Source: Bacteroidota bacterium (GTDB lineage Bacteria > Bacteroidota > Bacteroidia > AKYH767-A > 2013-40CM-41-45). Taken from it: a DNA stretch of 64,000 nt. This document shows positions 43,451-52,639 of this stretch, in pieces (position 1 is the first letter of the stretch; each line of letters begins with the position of its first letter). The DNA is taken from positions 62,001-126,000 of the forward strand of contig SHNE01000035.1 of assembly GCA_004295015.1 (NCBI GenBank), written 5' to 3'. Position numbers and translations under genes: made by a program. The notes below the pieces were generated by a model. The model saw only the letters and a program-made list of their open reading frames with translations, had not been told where the DNA came from and ran no database searches.

Positions 43451-45816
43451 TAATTCGCCATTAAAAATTTCGTGACGCAGGTTTGGCTTCCGTCAGAATT
43501 GCTCACAAAAACAGTATAGACGCCTGTTTTTACTCGCTCACCACTGAAATTATTACCGTTCCATATAGCCTGCCCGCCATTTGCTATAGCATGATAAACG
43601 AGGTTACCGGCAACATCAGTAATTTTTACGTCGGCATTTTCCAGTAGTCCGCGAATTGCAATCGGGCCGTAATAATCGTGTTTTACAGGATTAGGAAAAA
43701 CGAGGTAGTCATCGCAAACTTCTCCGCCTTCAGTTGCATCTCCCCGGTATGATATAATACCTTTTTCCGTTCCAAAAAATACTTCACCGCTTTTTTCATC
43801 AATGGCAATGCTGCTGATATAATTTGAAGGCAGGGGAGAGTTGGATGTATTGAAATTTAAAAGTTGCTTGGTTCCGTCGGATGACATGAGGAATACTCCT
43901 CCATTCGTTGTCCCAAACCATTTTCGGTTTGCCCCATCAATGGTAATGGCGGTAACGGCTTCTGTTTCCAGTAAGTATTGTGCAATGCCATCTTGTTCGA
44001 GAATGATGCGTTGTGAATCAAATGAGCTTCCTGAGAAAACATTTCCCGGGTTATAAATTACAGAAACACCTTTGTCTGTTCCAATCCAGATGGCACCATC
44101 TTTATCTTTGGCAAGACAACGCACAAATATATTTGGCAGAGCTCCCTGTCCGGTTGCGTCAGTAATTCGTCTAAACTGATCATCGCCGGCTGTTGCCGGA
44201 TCGTTCTCGTTGAAAACACCGATGCCTTGTCCCTGACTGGCACCTTCACGTAATATAAACCATTTTTGATTGAGGTCATCAACTAATATTTGCAGCACAG
44301 CGAAACGGGCCAGATCCACAACCGGAATTACAAATGATTGCCAGCTACCATCGGGACGACGAACTGAAATAGGTGAAGTGTTTCCACCTGCGCCTACCCA
44401 AAGATTATTGTTTTCATCGAAAGTAACTCCTCCGGCAATTATATAATCTTCTAATCCGGTACGACCAAACAAGGTGCTGTTTGATCTCTTATAAATTTCA
44501 ATACCACCGGATTTTCTGCATTCCATTACACCGACACCCCAACATGCGAAAAATGCATGATCAGGATCGGAAGGGTCTACTGCAACAGAAATCAAAGCAG
44601 GACTGCCCGCTGCAATCAGGGCATTGTATGTATTATCGTTACTCGTGTTATATGTATTCCATTGGTTTCCCGAGAACAGGTACCATCCATTTTTTTGGCT
44701 GTAGTTTATTTCATCCAATTTCAAAGCTCCGGATGCCACCCAAATATCACCGTGCCTGCTATCCATAGCCCAGACGGCTGCAGATCTTGGTCCGTTGGGT
44801 GCAATTTCCTGCAGAGAATAAGGGGAAACGGAAACTCTGATAAGTCCTTTGTTTTGATCGGCCACCCAAAATACTCCCTGATTATCAACGAAGCCATTCA
44901 TAATACTTGCATTGTAATACATGGAAACATCCACCCGATACACTTCGTTTTTGGAAGCGTCAAGGGCTGATATTTTAAAATTATTTCTATACAAGAGAAA
45001 GTTATTGTAAGAATCAACACGGCCACCCTCATAATCATCGTTAAAATATGAGCTCCATACTCCGGAATTATATTCAAGCACAGAGTCAAGAGAAAATGCA
45101 GGATTGGTTTTAACGACATAGAACTTTCCGTTCAAAGAGGTAGCTGAAGTGTAATTAGCATTTGGTGCAACTACATTTGTTTCACGATGCCAGGCAGTAT
45201 AATTGAAAATGTTAGGGTCATTGTAATTGGCCATATACATTCCGCTGTCTGTCACTGCAAGCATCTGCGTGCCATTAAAAGCCAGTGCATTGACATTTGT
45301 GTTTTGGCCATTTTGCCCGATGTAATAAGTATCACTTACTTCGCGTCGGGAAAGGTCTATTACGACAATCCCGAACTCACAGGATAAATAAGCATGACCA
45401 CCGGCAAAAAGTATATGATTGATTCGCTTTCCACCAACAATATTTTTTCGTTTAATATCGGGAAGGTTTATAATAGTCTTGTCAGGCAGAATAAGGTCAA
45501 CATTAGAGGTTATGTAAGCTACTACAACGATACCGCTGTTTTTATCGGCACGTATCCCGGAAATTTCATAATCCGAAAGGCCGCTCAGACGGGTAACTAA
45601 ATTAATCTCACCATCGGTTTTTGAATACGTAAAAATACCGTACTGACCGGCTGCGTAAACAGTTTCTCCTACTTCTGCGACTCCGATCACAATGTTAAAT
45701 GGAATGTGCTCACGCCATTGACCAATTGAGATGTCGGGATTTTGAGCAGAGCTCGAAAAGCTATTGATGAAGGCCAGACTTATGAGAAGCCAAATTCCGG
45801 TAAGGATTTTTTTCAT
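43450..45816 (-). CDS. porZ: Type IX secretion system protein PorZ
   Basis: A 788-residue protein. A signal peptide is followed by two seven-bladed beta-propeller regions: first IGQWREHIPFNIVIGVAEVGETVYAAGQYGIFTYSK (PorZ N-terminal, DUF), later FGRTGLEDYIIAGGVTFDENNNLWVGAGG and AIWIGTDKGVSVIYNPG. A type A C-terminal domain ends it (YLVFPNPVKHDYYGPIAIRG ... CVTKFLMAN). PorZ is a surface component of the T9SS attachment complex that helps link cargo to A-LPS. The gene is first in a two-gene operon with recO. Its presence fits the many T9SS cargo proteins in this window. Confidence 0.92.
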   Translation of the reverse strand: MKKILTGIWLLISLAFINSFSSSAQNPDISIGQWREHIPFNIVIGVAEVGETVYAAGQYGIFTYSKTDGEINLVTRLSGLSDYEISGIRADKNSGIVVVAYITSNVDLILPDKTIINLPDIKRKNIVGGKRINHILFAGGHAYLSCEFGIVVIDLSRREVSDTYYIGQNGQNTNVNALAFNGTQMLAVTDSGMYMANYNDPNIFNYTAWHRETNVVAPNANYTSATSLNGKFYVVKTNPAFSLDSVLEYNSGVWSSYFNDDYEGGRVDSYNNFLLYRNNFKISALDASKNEVYRVDVSMYYNASIMNGFVDNQGVFWVADQNKGLIRVSVSPYSLQEIAPNGPRSAAVWAMDSRHGDIWVASGALKLDEINYSQKNGWYLFSGNQWNTYNTSNDNTYNALIAAGSPALISVAVDPSDPDHAFFACWGVGVMECRKSGGIEIYKRSNSTLFGRTGLEDYIIAGGVTFDENNNLWVGAGGNTSPISVRRPDGSWQSFVIPVVDLARFAVLQILVDDLNQKWFILREGASQGQGIGVFNENDPATAGDDQFRRITDATGQGALPNIFVRCLAKDKDGAIWIGTDKGVSVIYNPGNVFSGSSFDSQRIILEQDGIAQYLLETEAVTAITIDGANRKWFGTTNGGVFLMSSDGTKQLLNFNTSNSPLPSNYISSIAIDEKSGEVFFGTEKGIISYRGDATEGGEVCDDYLVFPNPVKHDYYGPIAIRGLLENADVKITDVAGNLVYHAIANGGQAIWNGNNFSGERVKTGVYTVFVSNSDGSQTCVTKFLMAN

Positions 45817-45947
45817 GGTAAATTAAAAGTGGAGATTTGATGCCAACGATAGAAGAGTGATTATATTGTCAAACTCCTGCCCGATTAGTGCATAAAATTA
45901 CGAATTTTGTCCCAAGCTCAAGAATAATAATCCTGTTGAATTTCTCT

Positions 45948-47054
45948 ATGAGGCGTTTTTTTCAAAGCATTGATCGATTTTGTCTTCTTATGGAGGATAA
46001 ACTGGGTCTAAAGCTGAGTAGTATATTGATCGGATTAATTTTGCTGGGCCTGGCAGCCTTGTTTACCAGTCCTCGCTGGGAGCTTTTCTTTCATGGTAAA
46101 GGTTTTTCAAGATTGTCTCTCGCTCCCTTTGATTTATCTGTGGAAAGTAGCCTTCGTTACAGGATTCTTTCACCTTTGCTCGGTTACCTTCTCTTTTTGA
46201 AAGGAGCACTGTTCAAGTATTTTATGCTGGCAGCCCTTGCAATATTTCATATGCTCGTTTATTTTTTCCACCGACGCAAAGGATTCAGTCCGCTTGAAAG
46301 TCTTGGCATTGGTATGCTTCTTTCTTTGTCTACGCTAAGTTTTTTTCAATTGTATTTTCCCGGTTATACCGATCCGGTCTCTTACATCTTACTTTTAATT
46401 CTGCTATTCAATCGCGAAAGAAATGTGCTTGTGATGACTTGCCTTGCACTCATGATCTTTAATCACGACAACACAGTATTTCTGTTCCCGTTTTTGTATT
46501 TGTTTCTCTTAGGGAACGATTTTTCTTTTCAAAGGCTGGCAAAAACATTTCTACTCTTTATACCGGCTATCATTTTGTATGCAACCTATAGATTTGTGCT
46601 TGGCTCCATCACCGAGGTGGGCTTTGATACCGGCTATTATTTTTCACAAGAGAATTTACGTTGGACATGGGATCATGTATCAGAACATCTCGCAGAGGGG
46701 ATTTTTCAGGCTTTCAGAATGGGCTGGATCTTGCCACTTGTTGCGCTGTTAATCAATATCAGAGACAAAAGGTATTATGAAATAGTGTTAATACTTACCT
46801 GCTTCTTTTTTGTCGCCTCTCAGTTTTTCATTGCTTACGATATTTCCAGGCTCAGTGGCCTGGCTTTCCCCCTGATTATTTTGAGTGGGTGGCGATTTAA
46901 AGAGTCGCTAAGTCCTCGTACTTTTAGGGGATTGCTATGGGCAGCAGTGATTATTAATTTGTTTGTGCCATCGCTCTGTGTAGGTGCTCTGGAGCCTACG
47001 CCATATCCTCCGTTTTGGTGGCCTGAATTAAAGGAATGGATTTTTTCTAATTAA
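45948..47054 (+). CDS. Polytopic membrane protein, unknown function
   Basis: About 368 residues with roughly ten hydrophobic segments (SSILIGLILLGLAALFTSP, LIGYLLFLKG-like, ALIIFNHDNTVFLFPFLYLFLLG, FLLFIPAIILYATYRFVLGS, LPLVALLINI, FFFVASQFFIAYDI). WELFFHGKGFSRLSLAPFDLSVESSLRYRILSP is a distinctive loop with no recognised motif. It could belong to a GT-C or EpsG-like glycan family. The start at 45948 gives MRRFFQS; an earlier in-frame codon at 45888 is less likely. It converges with the glycan operon on the other strand. Confidence 0.65.
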   Translation: MRRFFQSIDRFCLLMEDKLGLKLSSILIGLILLGLAALFTSPRWELFFHGKGFSRLSLAPFDLSVESSLRYRILSPLLGYLLFLKGALFKYFMLAALAIFHMLVYFFHRRKGFSPLESLGIGMLLSLSTLSFFQLYFPGYTDPVSYILLLILLFNRERNVLVMTCLALMIFNHDNTVFLFPFLYLFLLGNDFSFQRLAKTFLLFIPAIILYATYRFVLGSITEVGFDTGYYFSQENLRWTWDHVSEHLAEGIFQAFRMGWILPLVALLINIRDKRYYEIVLILTCFFFVASQFFIAYDISRLSGLAFPLIILSGWRFKESLSPRTFRGLLWAAVIINLFVPSLCVGALEPTPYPPFWWPELKEWIFSN

Positions 47055-47071
47055 ATTTAGCTGATCGGGAA

Positions 47072-47977
47072 TTAATTAAACCGCTTCATTTGTTTTTTTT
47101 TGAGCACAATCGTCAGTTCTTCATTCCCCAACAAATACCAATAGCGAAAAATTTTGGTGAAGAATCCTATAACCATTTTTTGAAAAAATCCGGGTTCCTT
47201 ATTGTTGTTTCTAAATGAAAAGAGATTGATAAAATTAAGAAGTAGCATGAGGCTGTCGCCACCTTTGATGCGTATATGAGTTTTTTTGTAACCGGATGAA
47301 TTTGCCAGTTCGCTTAGTGATTGTTCATTGAAATGATTGATATGCACAGGAACCTGCCACCAGCCCCAGTACTTGCCGAAAATTTTAGGACTGATTGATT
47401 TGTAATTTGGAACAAGAATATAAATCATTCCGCCTGGATTAAGGTGGTTTTGCAAGTCAAGCATTACTTCGTCGGGCTTCAGCAAATGTTCAAGTACATG
47501 AGAAAGCACGATGACATCAAATTTTTCGTTCGAGTTGGCAATAAAATTTTCAATGCTCATGTCATCCACATCGAGGCCGTGATTTCTGCAGTATTTAACA
47601 GCATCTCTGCCTATATCAATTCCTTTAACTTTGTATTCTTCCTGTAGTGATTGCAAGAGGTACCCAAACATGCAACCAACTTCGAGAACTTTTGGATGTG
47701 TGTTTGCCGGAGAATTCTGTTTGATGAAATTCGCCATGGCCCTTGCCCGGTATTTTTTTTCACCCAATGCGAGCAAATGAACCGGATATAAATAAGTCTC
47801 TGAGTAAATTTGATTTAGTTCAGCCTTGTTTACCGTAGGGTATGTAATTCCGTTACTACAACGGGTGCAAATAGCCACAGAGTATGGCTTGCTTGTATAA
47901 ACAGAATTTAATCCTGAATACAAAACTGTAGCTTCAGTATTTTTACAGCAGGAACAAGAAACAGGAATCACGGTCAT
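47072..47977 (-). CDS. Class I SAM-dependent methyltransferase with N-terminal zinc ribbon
   Basis: A 301-residue protein. Cys-rich N-terminus (CSCCKN and CTRC) followed by KVLEVGCMFGYLLQSL (SAM motif I), VKGIDIG (acidic end of strand 2), FDVIVLSHVLEHLLKPDEVM and LNPGGMIYILVPN. NHFNEQSLSELANSSGY is seen in C-methyltransferase-like and glycan-modifying enzymes. Its ATG overlaps the stop of the GT9 gene (TAATG), so it likely methylates a surface glycan or sugar nucleotide made by the operon. Confidence 0.85.
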   Translation of the reverse strand: MTVIPVSCSCCKNTEATVLYSGLNSVYTSKPYSVAICTRCSNGITYPTVNKAELNQIYSETYLYPVHLLALGEKKYRARAMANFIKQNSPANTHPKVLEVGCMFGYLLQSLQEEYKVKGIDIGRDAVKYCRNHGLDVDDMSIENFIANSNEKFDVIVLSHVLEHLLKPDEVMLDLQNHLNPGGMIYILVPNYKSISPKIFGKYWGWWQVPVHINHFNEQSLSELANSSGYKKTHIRIKGGDSLMLLLNFINLFSFRNNNKEPGFFQKMVIGFFTKIFRYWYLLGNEELTIVLKKKQMKRFN

Positions 47978-49242
47978 TAGCTTCTTTCAACTAGTCCAAG
48001 CGTTGTCAATCCGTTAGCGAGCGCGAATTGCTGAGGAAATGCCGGAAATTCCGGAGGAGATATAAATTCATCATGCAATAATCGCTTTGTCAACAGTTCC
48101 ACTTCTTCAACGCTGATTAATTTCATACATTGATTATCTCCTTTGCATGGAGGAGTAAGAAACTCATGTACACATGGGGAGCAGTAAATATTTTTATATA
48201 GACCAAAAGCATAGGGGTTCTGGCCATATTGCGATGGTGATGCCGGGCCGAATAAACATACCGTAGGTTTTTTTAAGGAGAATGAAATGTGCATAGGACC
48301 TGTGTCATTGGTGACGGTCAGGCTTGCGCCGGATATCAGTGCAAATAATTCTCCTAAAGTAAATTTGCCCGCTGTATTAAATACTTTATCACGCACTCCG
48401 TCCGTAATCATTTGATTCAGTTCTTCTACCCATTCATACTCGCTTTTTGAGCCAATGAGATAAAAATTTAGCTTAGGAAATTCATGTGAGAGCCTCGAAA
48501 TGAGAGAGGCAAAATTCTCAAGTGGCCAGCGTCGTTCAACGCGTAAGTCAGATGCATTTGGATTAATAACAATATAACGTGTTGTGTTATCCGGATTTAG
48601 CTCCCCCGTGATTTTAATGCAGCTCTCCCTGTCTTTATCGCTAACTTTATAGGGGAATAAACCGGTTTCGATTTCCCGGCAACCTACAAGCCTGCCCATT
48701 TGTAAGTAAGATTCTGCGATTGGTGCACGAGGATTAAAAAACATCATGTGCGTGTAAACACCAAGCCGGATATTTCGTTCGGCTCTGTAAAACCCCAGCC
48801 TGTTCCTGCTTAAGCTTAAGGTTGCGATGGCAGTACTGTAATATGAATAGGTCTCCAGGTCAATGTAAAGGTCCGCCTTTTTCTTCCATAGTTTTCTTAG
48901 CAGTTTCCATGTGCTGCTTAAAATACCGGAAATATTTCTGTCGTCGATACACCATACTTCATTGATGCAATGGGTTTTTTTGAGTAGCGCTTCATTTGCC
49001 TTTGCAGTTACAAAGTATATTTGTGCTCTGGGAAAACTTTTCCGTAATGTTTGCAGCAGTGGTGTCGTTTGAATGATACTACCCATCCCCAGGAACTTAC
49101 ACACAACTATCCGTTCAGGTATTTTATCAAAGGAATGATTAATGCCCAGGATTTTCCCCAGAATTCTCGCAAAAATATTCAAAATGTTCACGGCGAGACG
49201 ACCGATCCACTCATCAAGTAAAACTTTTGATTTTGTTTTCAA
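47977..49242 (-). CDS. Glycosyltransferase family 9 (heptosyltransferase-like)
   Basis: A 421-residue GT9 protein. RIVVCKFLGMGSIIQTTPLLQTLRKSFP is the N-terminal GT-B signature, and YIVINPNASDLRVERRWPLENFASLI and LTVTNDTGPMHISFSLKKPTVCLFGPASP are the nucleotide-sugar part. PCVHEFLTPPCKGDNQC is Cys-rich. It should transfer heptose or a related sugar to LPS core or another glycan. No ATG is available; the start is TTG at 49242, preceded by a good Shine-Dalgarno (AAAGGAG, 49250-49256, 7-base spacing), rare for this phylum. Two bases separate it from the preceding gene. Confidence 0.9.
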   Translation of the reverse strand: MKTKSKVLLDEWIGRLAVNILNIFARILGKILGINHSFDKIPERIVVCKFLGMGSIIQTTPLLQTLRKSFPRAQIYFVTAKANEALLKKTHCINEVWCIDDRNISGILSSTWKLLRKLWKKKADLYIDLETYSYYSTAIATLSLSRNRLGFYRAERNIRLGVYTHMMFFNPRAPIAESYLQMGRLVGCREIETGLFPYKVSDKDRESCIKITGELNPDNTTRYIVINPNASDLRVERRWPLENFASLISRLSHEFPKLNFYLIGSKSEYEWVEELNQMITDGVRDKVFNTAGKFTLGELFALISGASLTVTNDTGPMHISFSLKKPTVCLFGPASPSQYGQNPYAFGLYKNIYCSPCVHEFLTPPCKGDNQCMKLISVEEVELLTKRLLHDEFISPPEFPAFPQQFALANGLTTLGLVERS

Positions 49243-49244
49243 TT

Positions 49245-52200
49245 TCAGTCTCCTTTTTCGATTTCAATATGTTCCAGTTGGATTGCAGAACCAATTGAAT
49301 AAACAGAAATCCATTCTACTTCATTTGACGACCAGTTATATTGCGAGCTCATTCTGATTTTGTAGTTTTGAGGCTGCTGGCCATGTTTCATAGTAAATAT
49401 AAACCCGCCTTGTTTTTTGTTTTTTGTGCCATAATTTAATACAACATCGACATCCTTATCGCCCCCGGCCTGTCCTCTTAAAATCACATAATTGCCATCT
49501 CCTGTATTCATTTTTGTGGGAATGTTGATCCTTGTTTCCCTGTCAGCTTCCAATGTATAAGATTGGTTCAGCAATAGTATTTCTTCGCCACTGCTTTTTT
49601 CTCCACTGATTTCATCAAAACTTCCCCAAACATACGGAATGAATTTTAAGGAATGTTCTACAGGCTGAATCGAAACCCTGTCAGGATAATAGTCGCTTTC
49701 GTTTAATTGAATTGTGTTGATGGAATAAGCGGCAGAAGGCGGGAGTTGCAATTCCAGGGATTGAATGAATGCTTCGCCCTCTTTTGTTTCAAGCATGATA
49801 AATGGCTCCGAGTAACCTCCTTGTATTCGAATGTCCGTTTTTCTGGTTTCAGAACCGTGCTGTCCACTGTATGTAGTGACTACAGAAAAAATTCCCTGTG
49901 TTCCTGATACAATGGAGATATTAAGATGGTATTTTTTATTCTTTTTCAGTAAGACCGGCGATTTGATGATGTTTTTTACTCTGATGTTTTCATCCGGATT
50001 TGCCTGTAAGCTAATGCTGTCAGGCTGTTGTCCTCCGCGAATATCTAATCCATTCAAATTATTCAGTGAGATTAAAGAAGAAGATGCAAGAGCCGGAGGA
50101 TTACTGTTTCGCTTTAGCCATACTGAATGATTGTTTATGATTGCGAAGGGCTTATAGTTTTTGTAAATGTATTCACTGATTCTGTAGTGCCTCAGTGTGT
50201 TAGGTATCCCGTCAAGGTAATCCCAAAAGCTGGCCGGAACATTGGAAAATATAACTACAGGTATATCATACTTGTTTAAATTAGTTAAAAAATCTCTCTG
50301 TAATTTCTCATTATGTGCCGTATGCGGAATCTGACAAAAATAATTTGGCGTGATCCGGTGCAGATAGTAGTACAGCATAGGGCTATTGCTGAAATCTAAG
50401 AAGGTACTCGAATCCGGAAAATTATTTTTTAGAAATTGATCAAGATCTTTGTATTTAAGTTCTGTTCCTGCTTGTTCAGGTGTTCTGTTTAATACAACTG
50501 CAGCAGGAGTAATAAATAATCCTTGTGCTTCCTGCTGTTTCGCAAAAAGGTATGTGTTGCTTCGGCTGAGTTCCGGAGAATTAAATTTATAGTTAATAAC
50601 CAGTAATGTTGCGAGTGAAGTGAAAGCAAAAAAGCCAAGGGCTTTGTTTTTTTGAAAACGAGAATTGAAAAATACTGTTGAAGCGAGAATGAAAAAGCCA
50701 TAGGAGGTAAGTGCCGTATCCCATTGCTCTGCCAGAGTATGTCTGACCAAACCGCGTTGAAAATTGGCAAAGTAAAAAATGCTTAAAAATAGAATGGCTA
50801 ATGCAAGCTTATTGTTTTGTTTTGTGTTTTCCTTGTTGCTGACTAATCTGTAAAAAGCGTAGGCTGCTGCAGTAAATACCAGAATTGGTAATACGAAATA
50901 GAGAGAATAGTATTTTATGTCTTTTTGTGGAGATAAATCCTTTAGTCCGTACGACTGGAAAGATGAAATATATCCCAAAACTTCTGAAATTCTCAGGAAC
51001 AAGTTGCCTTGATAAGTTATAGCAGTTATAAGAAATAGTATAAAGGATGCTGCTGAAACTAATCCGAGTCCTTTCCATAGCATTTTCGAATCAGTTTTAT
51101 ATCCGGGAGTGGCGTAACATAGAATAAGCAATCCGATAATACCTGCAACGAGATTGGCTGAGCCCAAATCAATTCTCCAAAAAATCATCAGAACGATTAG
51201 CAGAAAATAAACAACATAGTTACCTGTACTCTGTTTTCGGTAAAGGTTAAACAGTGCCAGAATGCTGACCGGAATTAAATTGTAATAAGTCGGCAGAATG
51301 AAATCCGAGTAAGGATAAAATAATGCTATGAAAGCAGCGATCAAGCCATTCTCAGTGATCCTGAAAACAAGGTAGTAGATAACCAGGGTGACTATGACCG
51401 GGATGATAAATTGGTAGACAAAGCCACCAAGTGGATTATAGCCATTTAAAAAAGAGAATAATGCTCCGGGAGCAAAGTCAGAAAAAGCATGTGAGCTGAA
51501 GGTGTCAAGAAAAGGAATCTTCCCAAAGTCATGAAACTGTTGAAGAGGCAAGATTCGATTGGCGTCTTCAAACCAATCTATTCCGGGTACTACAATTGGT
51601 TTATATGTTGCCAATGCAGCGATCCCAACACAAAGAATGGGAAACCATGAACGATTTAAAGAATAAAATAAATCTGAAGGCTTAGTTTGAATTTCTTTTC
51701 TCCATTTTTTTCTTCTGTATGCCATCCATATAACCAACAGCATTAACAGGCTGCCAAATATGAATTTTATATCGAGCTGATGTATTTGATGCTGGTTTAA
51801 AATCATATAGATTTCATTGCTCACAACACTTAAGAGCGGGATAAATGCCAGCGGAGCACTTATACGTATTTTCCCTTCAACAGACGATGCACTGATTGGT
51901 TCTATGCGTTGAGTCAGGAAGTAAAACAATAATAAAACTGCGGAAAAGGAGAATACGAAAATGGGTAATGACTGACTGCCATTTATCCCTGCCAACTGAA
52001 ACAGTTGAACCTGCAGAAAGAAGAGGCTAAATGATAAACTTATTATCCACACCAGCAAAGGCGTATAGGTGTTTTCGCCGTCATCGAAATTCCATTTAGA
52101 CTTCATCGCCATGCCAGCAATGAATAGCAATTGAATAGCGATGATCAGATGAAGGCTGGGTTGTATATTTCCGCCAAGGACTTGAAAGAATAAAAGACAA

Positions 52201-52523
52201 ATTCCGGCAGCAGAAATAGAATTTAGTAGTTTCAAATCCTTACCTGAGAATATCGAATTGAAACGTGCGATCACATATGTAAATGCAAAGGTAAGGATCA
52301 CGAAGACAAAGAAACCATTGTAAAAAGTGTTTACCCGTTTTGCAATATCGATGCCTTCGTAGGTCGCAATCGATATGGATCTCCCATTAAACATTTCCAA
52401 TTCAAAACCGGAGTCATGAAAGAAATGGTAAACAAGGTATAAAGAGAAAAAAAGTGGAATGAAAATAATTTCTGTCCAGTCAATTTCCCTGTTGAATCTA
52501 AAAAGCTTGTTCTTGTCAATCAT
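49245..52523 (-). CDS. Large polytopic membrane protein with C-terminal extracytoplasmic domain
   Basis: A 1092-residue protein. About the first 650 residues contain some 15-17 hydrophobic helices. The loop VVPGIDWFEDANRILPLQQFHDFGKIPFLDTFSSHAF resembles the acidic first-loop motif of GT-C membrane glycosyltransferases. The remaining 430 residues are soluble, with YKNYKPFAIINNHSVWLKRN (a pattern common at the end of GT-C-like proteins) and a beta-sandwich-like end (VVTTYSGQHGSETRKT; NTGDGNYVILRGQAGGDKD). The family is not recognised with certainty. It lies in an operon with GT9 and a methyltransferase, so a glycan role is probable. Confidence 0.65.
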   Translation of the reverse strand: MIDKNKLFRFNREIDWTEIIFIPLFFSLYLVYHFFHDSGFELEMFNGRSISIATYEGIDIAKRVNTFYNGFFVFVILTFAFTYVIARFNSIFSGKDLKLLNSISAAGICLLFFQVLGGNIQPSLHLIIAIQLLFIAGMAMKSKWNFDDGENTYTPLLVWIISLSFSLFFLQVQLFQLAGINGSQSLPIFVFSFSAVLLLFYFLTQRIEPISASSVEGKIRISAPLAFIPLLSVVSNEIYMILNQHQIHQLDIKFIFGSLLMLLVIWMAYRRKKWRKEIQTKPSDLFYSLNRSWFPILCVGIAALATYKPIVVPGIDWFEDANRILPLQQFHDFGKIPFLDTFSSHAFSDFAPGALFSFLNGYNPLGGFVYQFIIPVIVTLVIYYLVFRITENGLIAAFIALFYPYSDFILPTYYNLIPVSILALFNLYRKQSTGNYVVYFLLIVLMIFWRIDLGSANLVAGIIGLLILCYATPGYKTDSKMLWKGLGLVSAASFILFLITAITYQGNLFLRISEVLGYISSFQSYGLKDLSPQKDIKYYSLYFVLPILVFTAAAYAFYRLVSNKENTKQNNKLALAILFLSIFYFANFQRGLVRHTLAEQWDTALTSYGFFILASTVFFNSRFQKNKALGFFAFTSLATLLVINYKFNSPELSRSNTYLFAKQQEAQGLFITPAAVVLNRTPEQAGTELKYKDLDQFLKNNFPDSSTFLDFSNSPMLYYYLHRITPNYFCQIPHTAHNEKLQRDFLTNLNKYDIPVVIFSNVPASFWDYLDGIPNTLRHYRISEYIYKNYKPFAIINNHSVWLKRNSNPPALASSSLISLNNLNGLDIRGGQQPDSISLQANPDENIRVKNIIKSPVLLKKNKKYHLNISIVSGTQGIFSVVTTYSGQHGSETRKTDIRIQGGYSEPFIMLETKEGEAFIQSLELQLPPSAAYSINTIQLNESDYYPDRVSIQPVEHSLKFIPYVWGSFDEISGEKSSGEEILLLNQSYTLEADRETRINIPTKMNTGDGNYVILRGQAGGDKDVDVVLNYGTKNKKQGGFIFTMKHGQQPQNYKIRMSSQYNWSSNEVEWISVYSIGSAIQLEHIEIEKGD

Positions 52524-52639
52524 TAATGTTCAGCGATTTCCTTTTCAAGGAATTAATCGGTTAAATTATAAAAAACCAGCTGGGCAATGGCGATAGTATT
52601 ATTGAATTATAAGCCTTGAATGTGGATAAACAAGGTTCA

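Noticed and set aside
44557-44970. A 137-codon open frame opposite porZ
   Set aside because: No recognisable domain or promoter; the minus strand encodes an intact propeller region of PorZ here.
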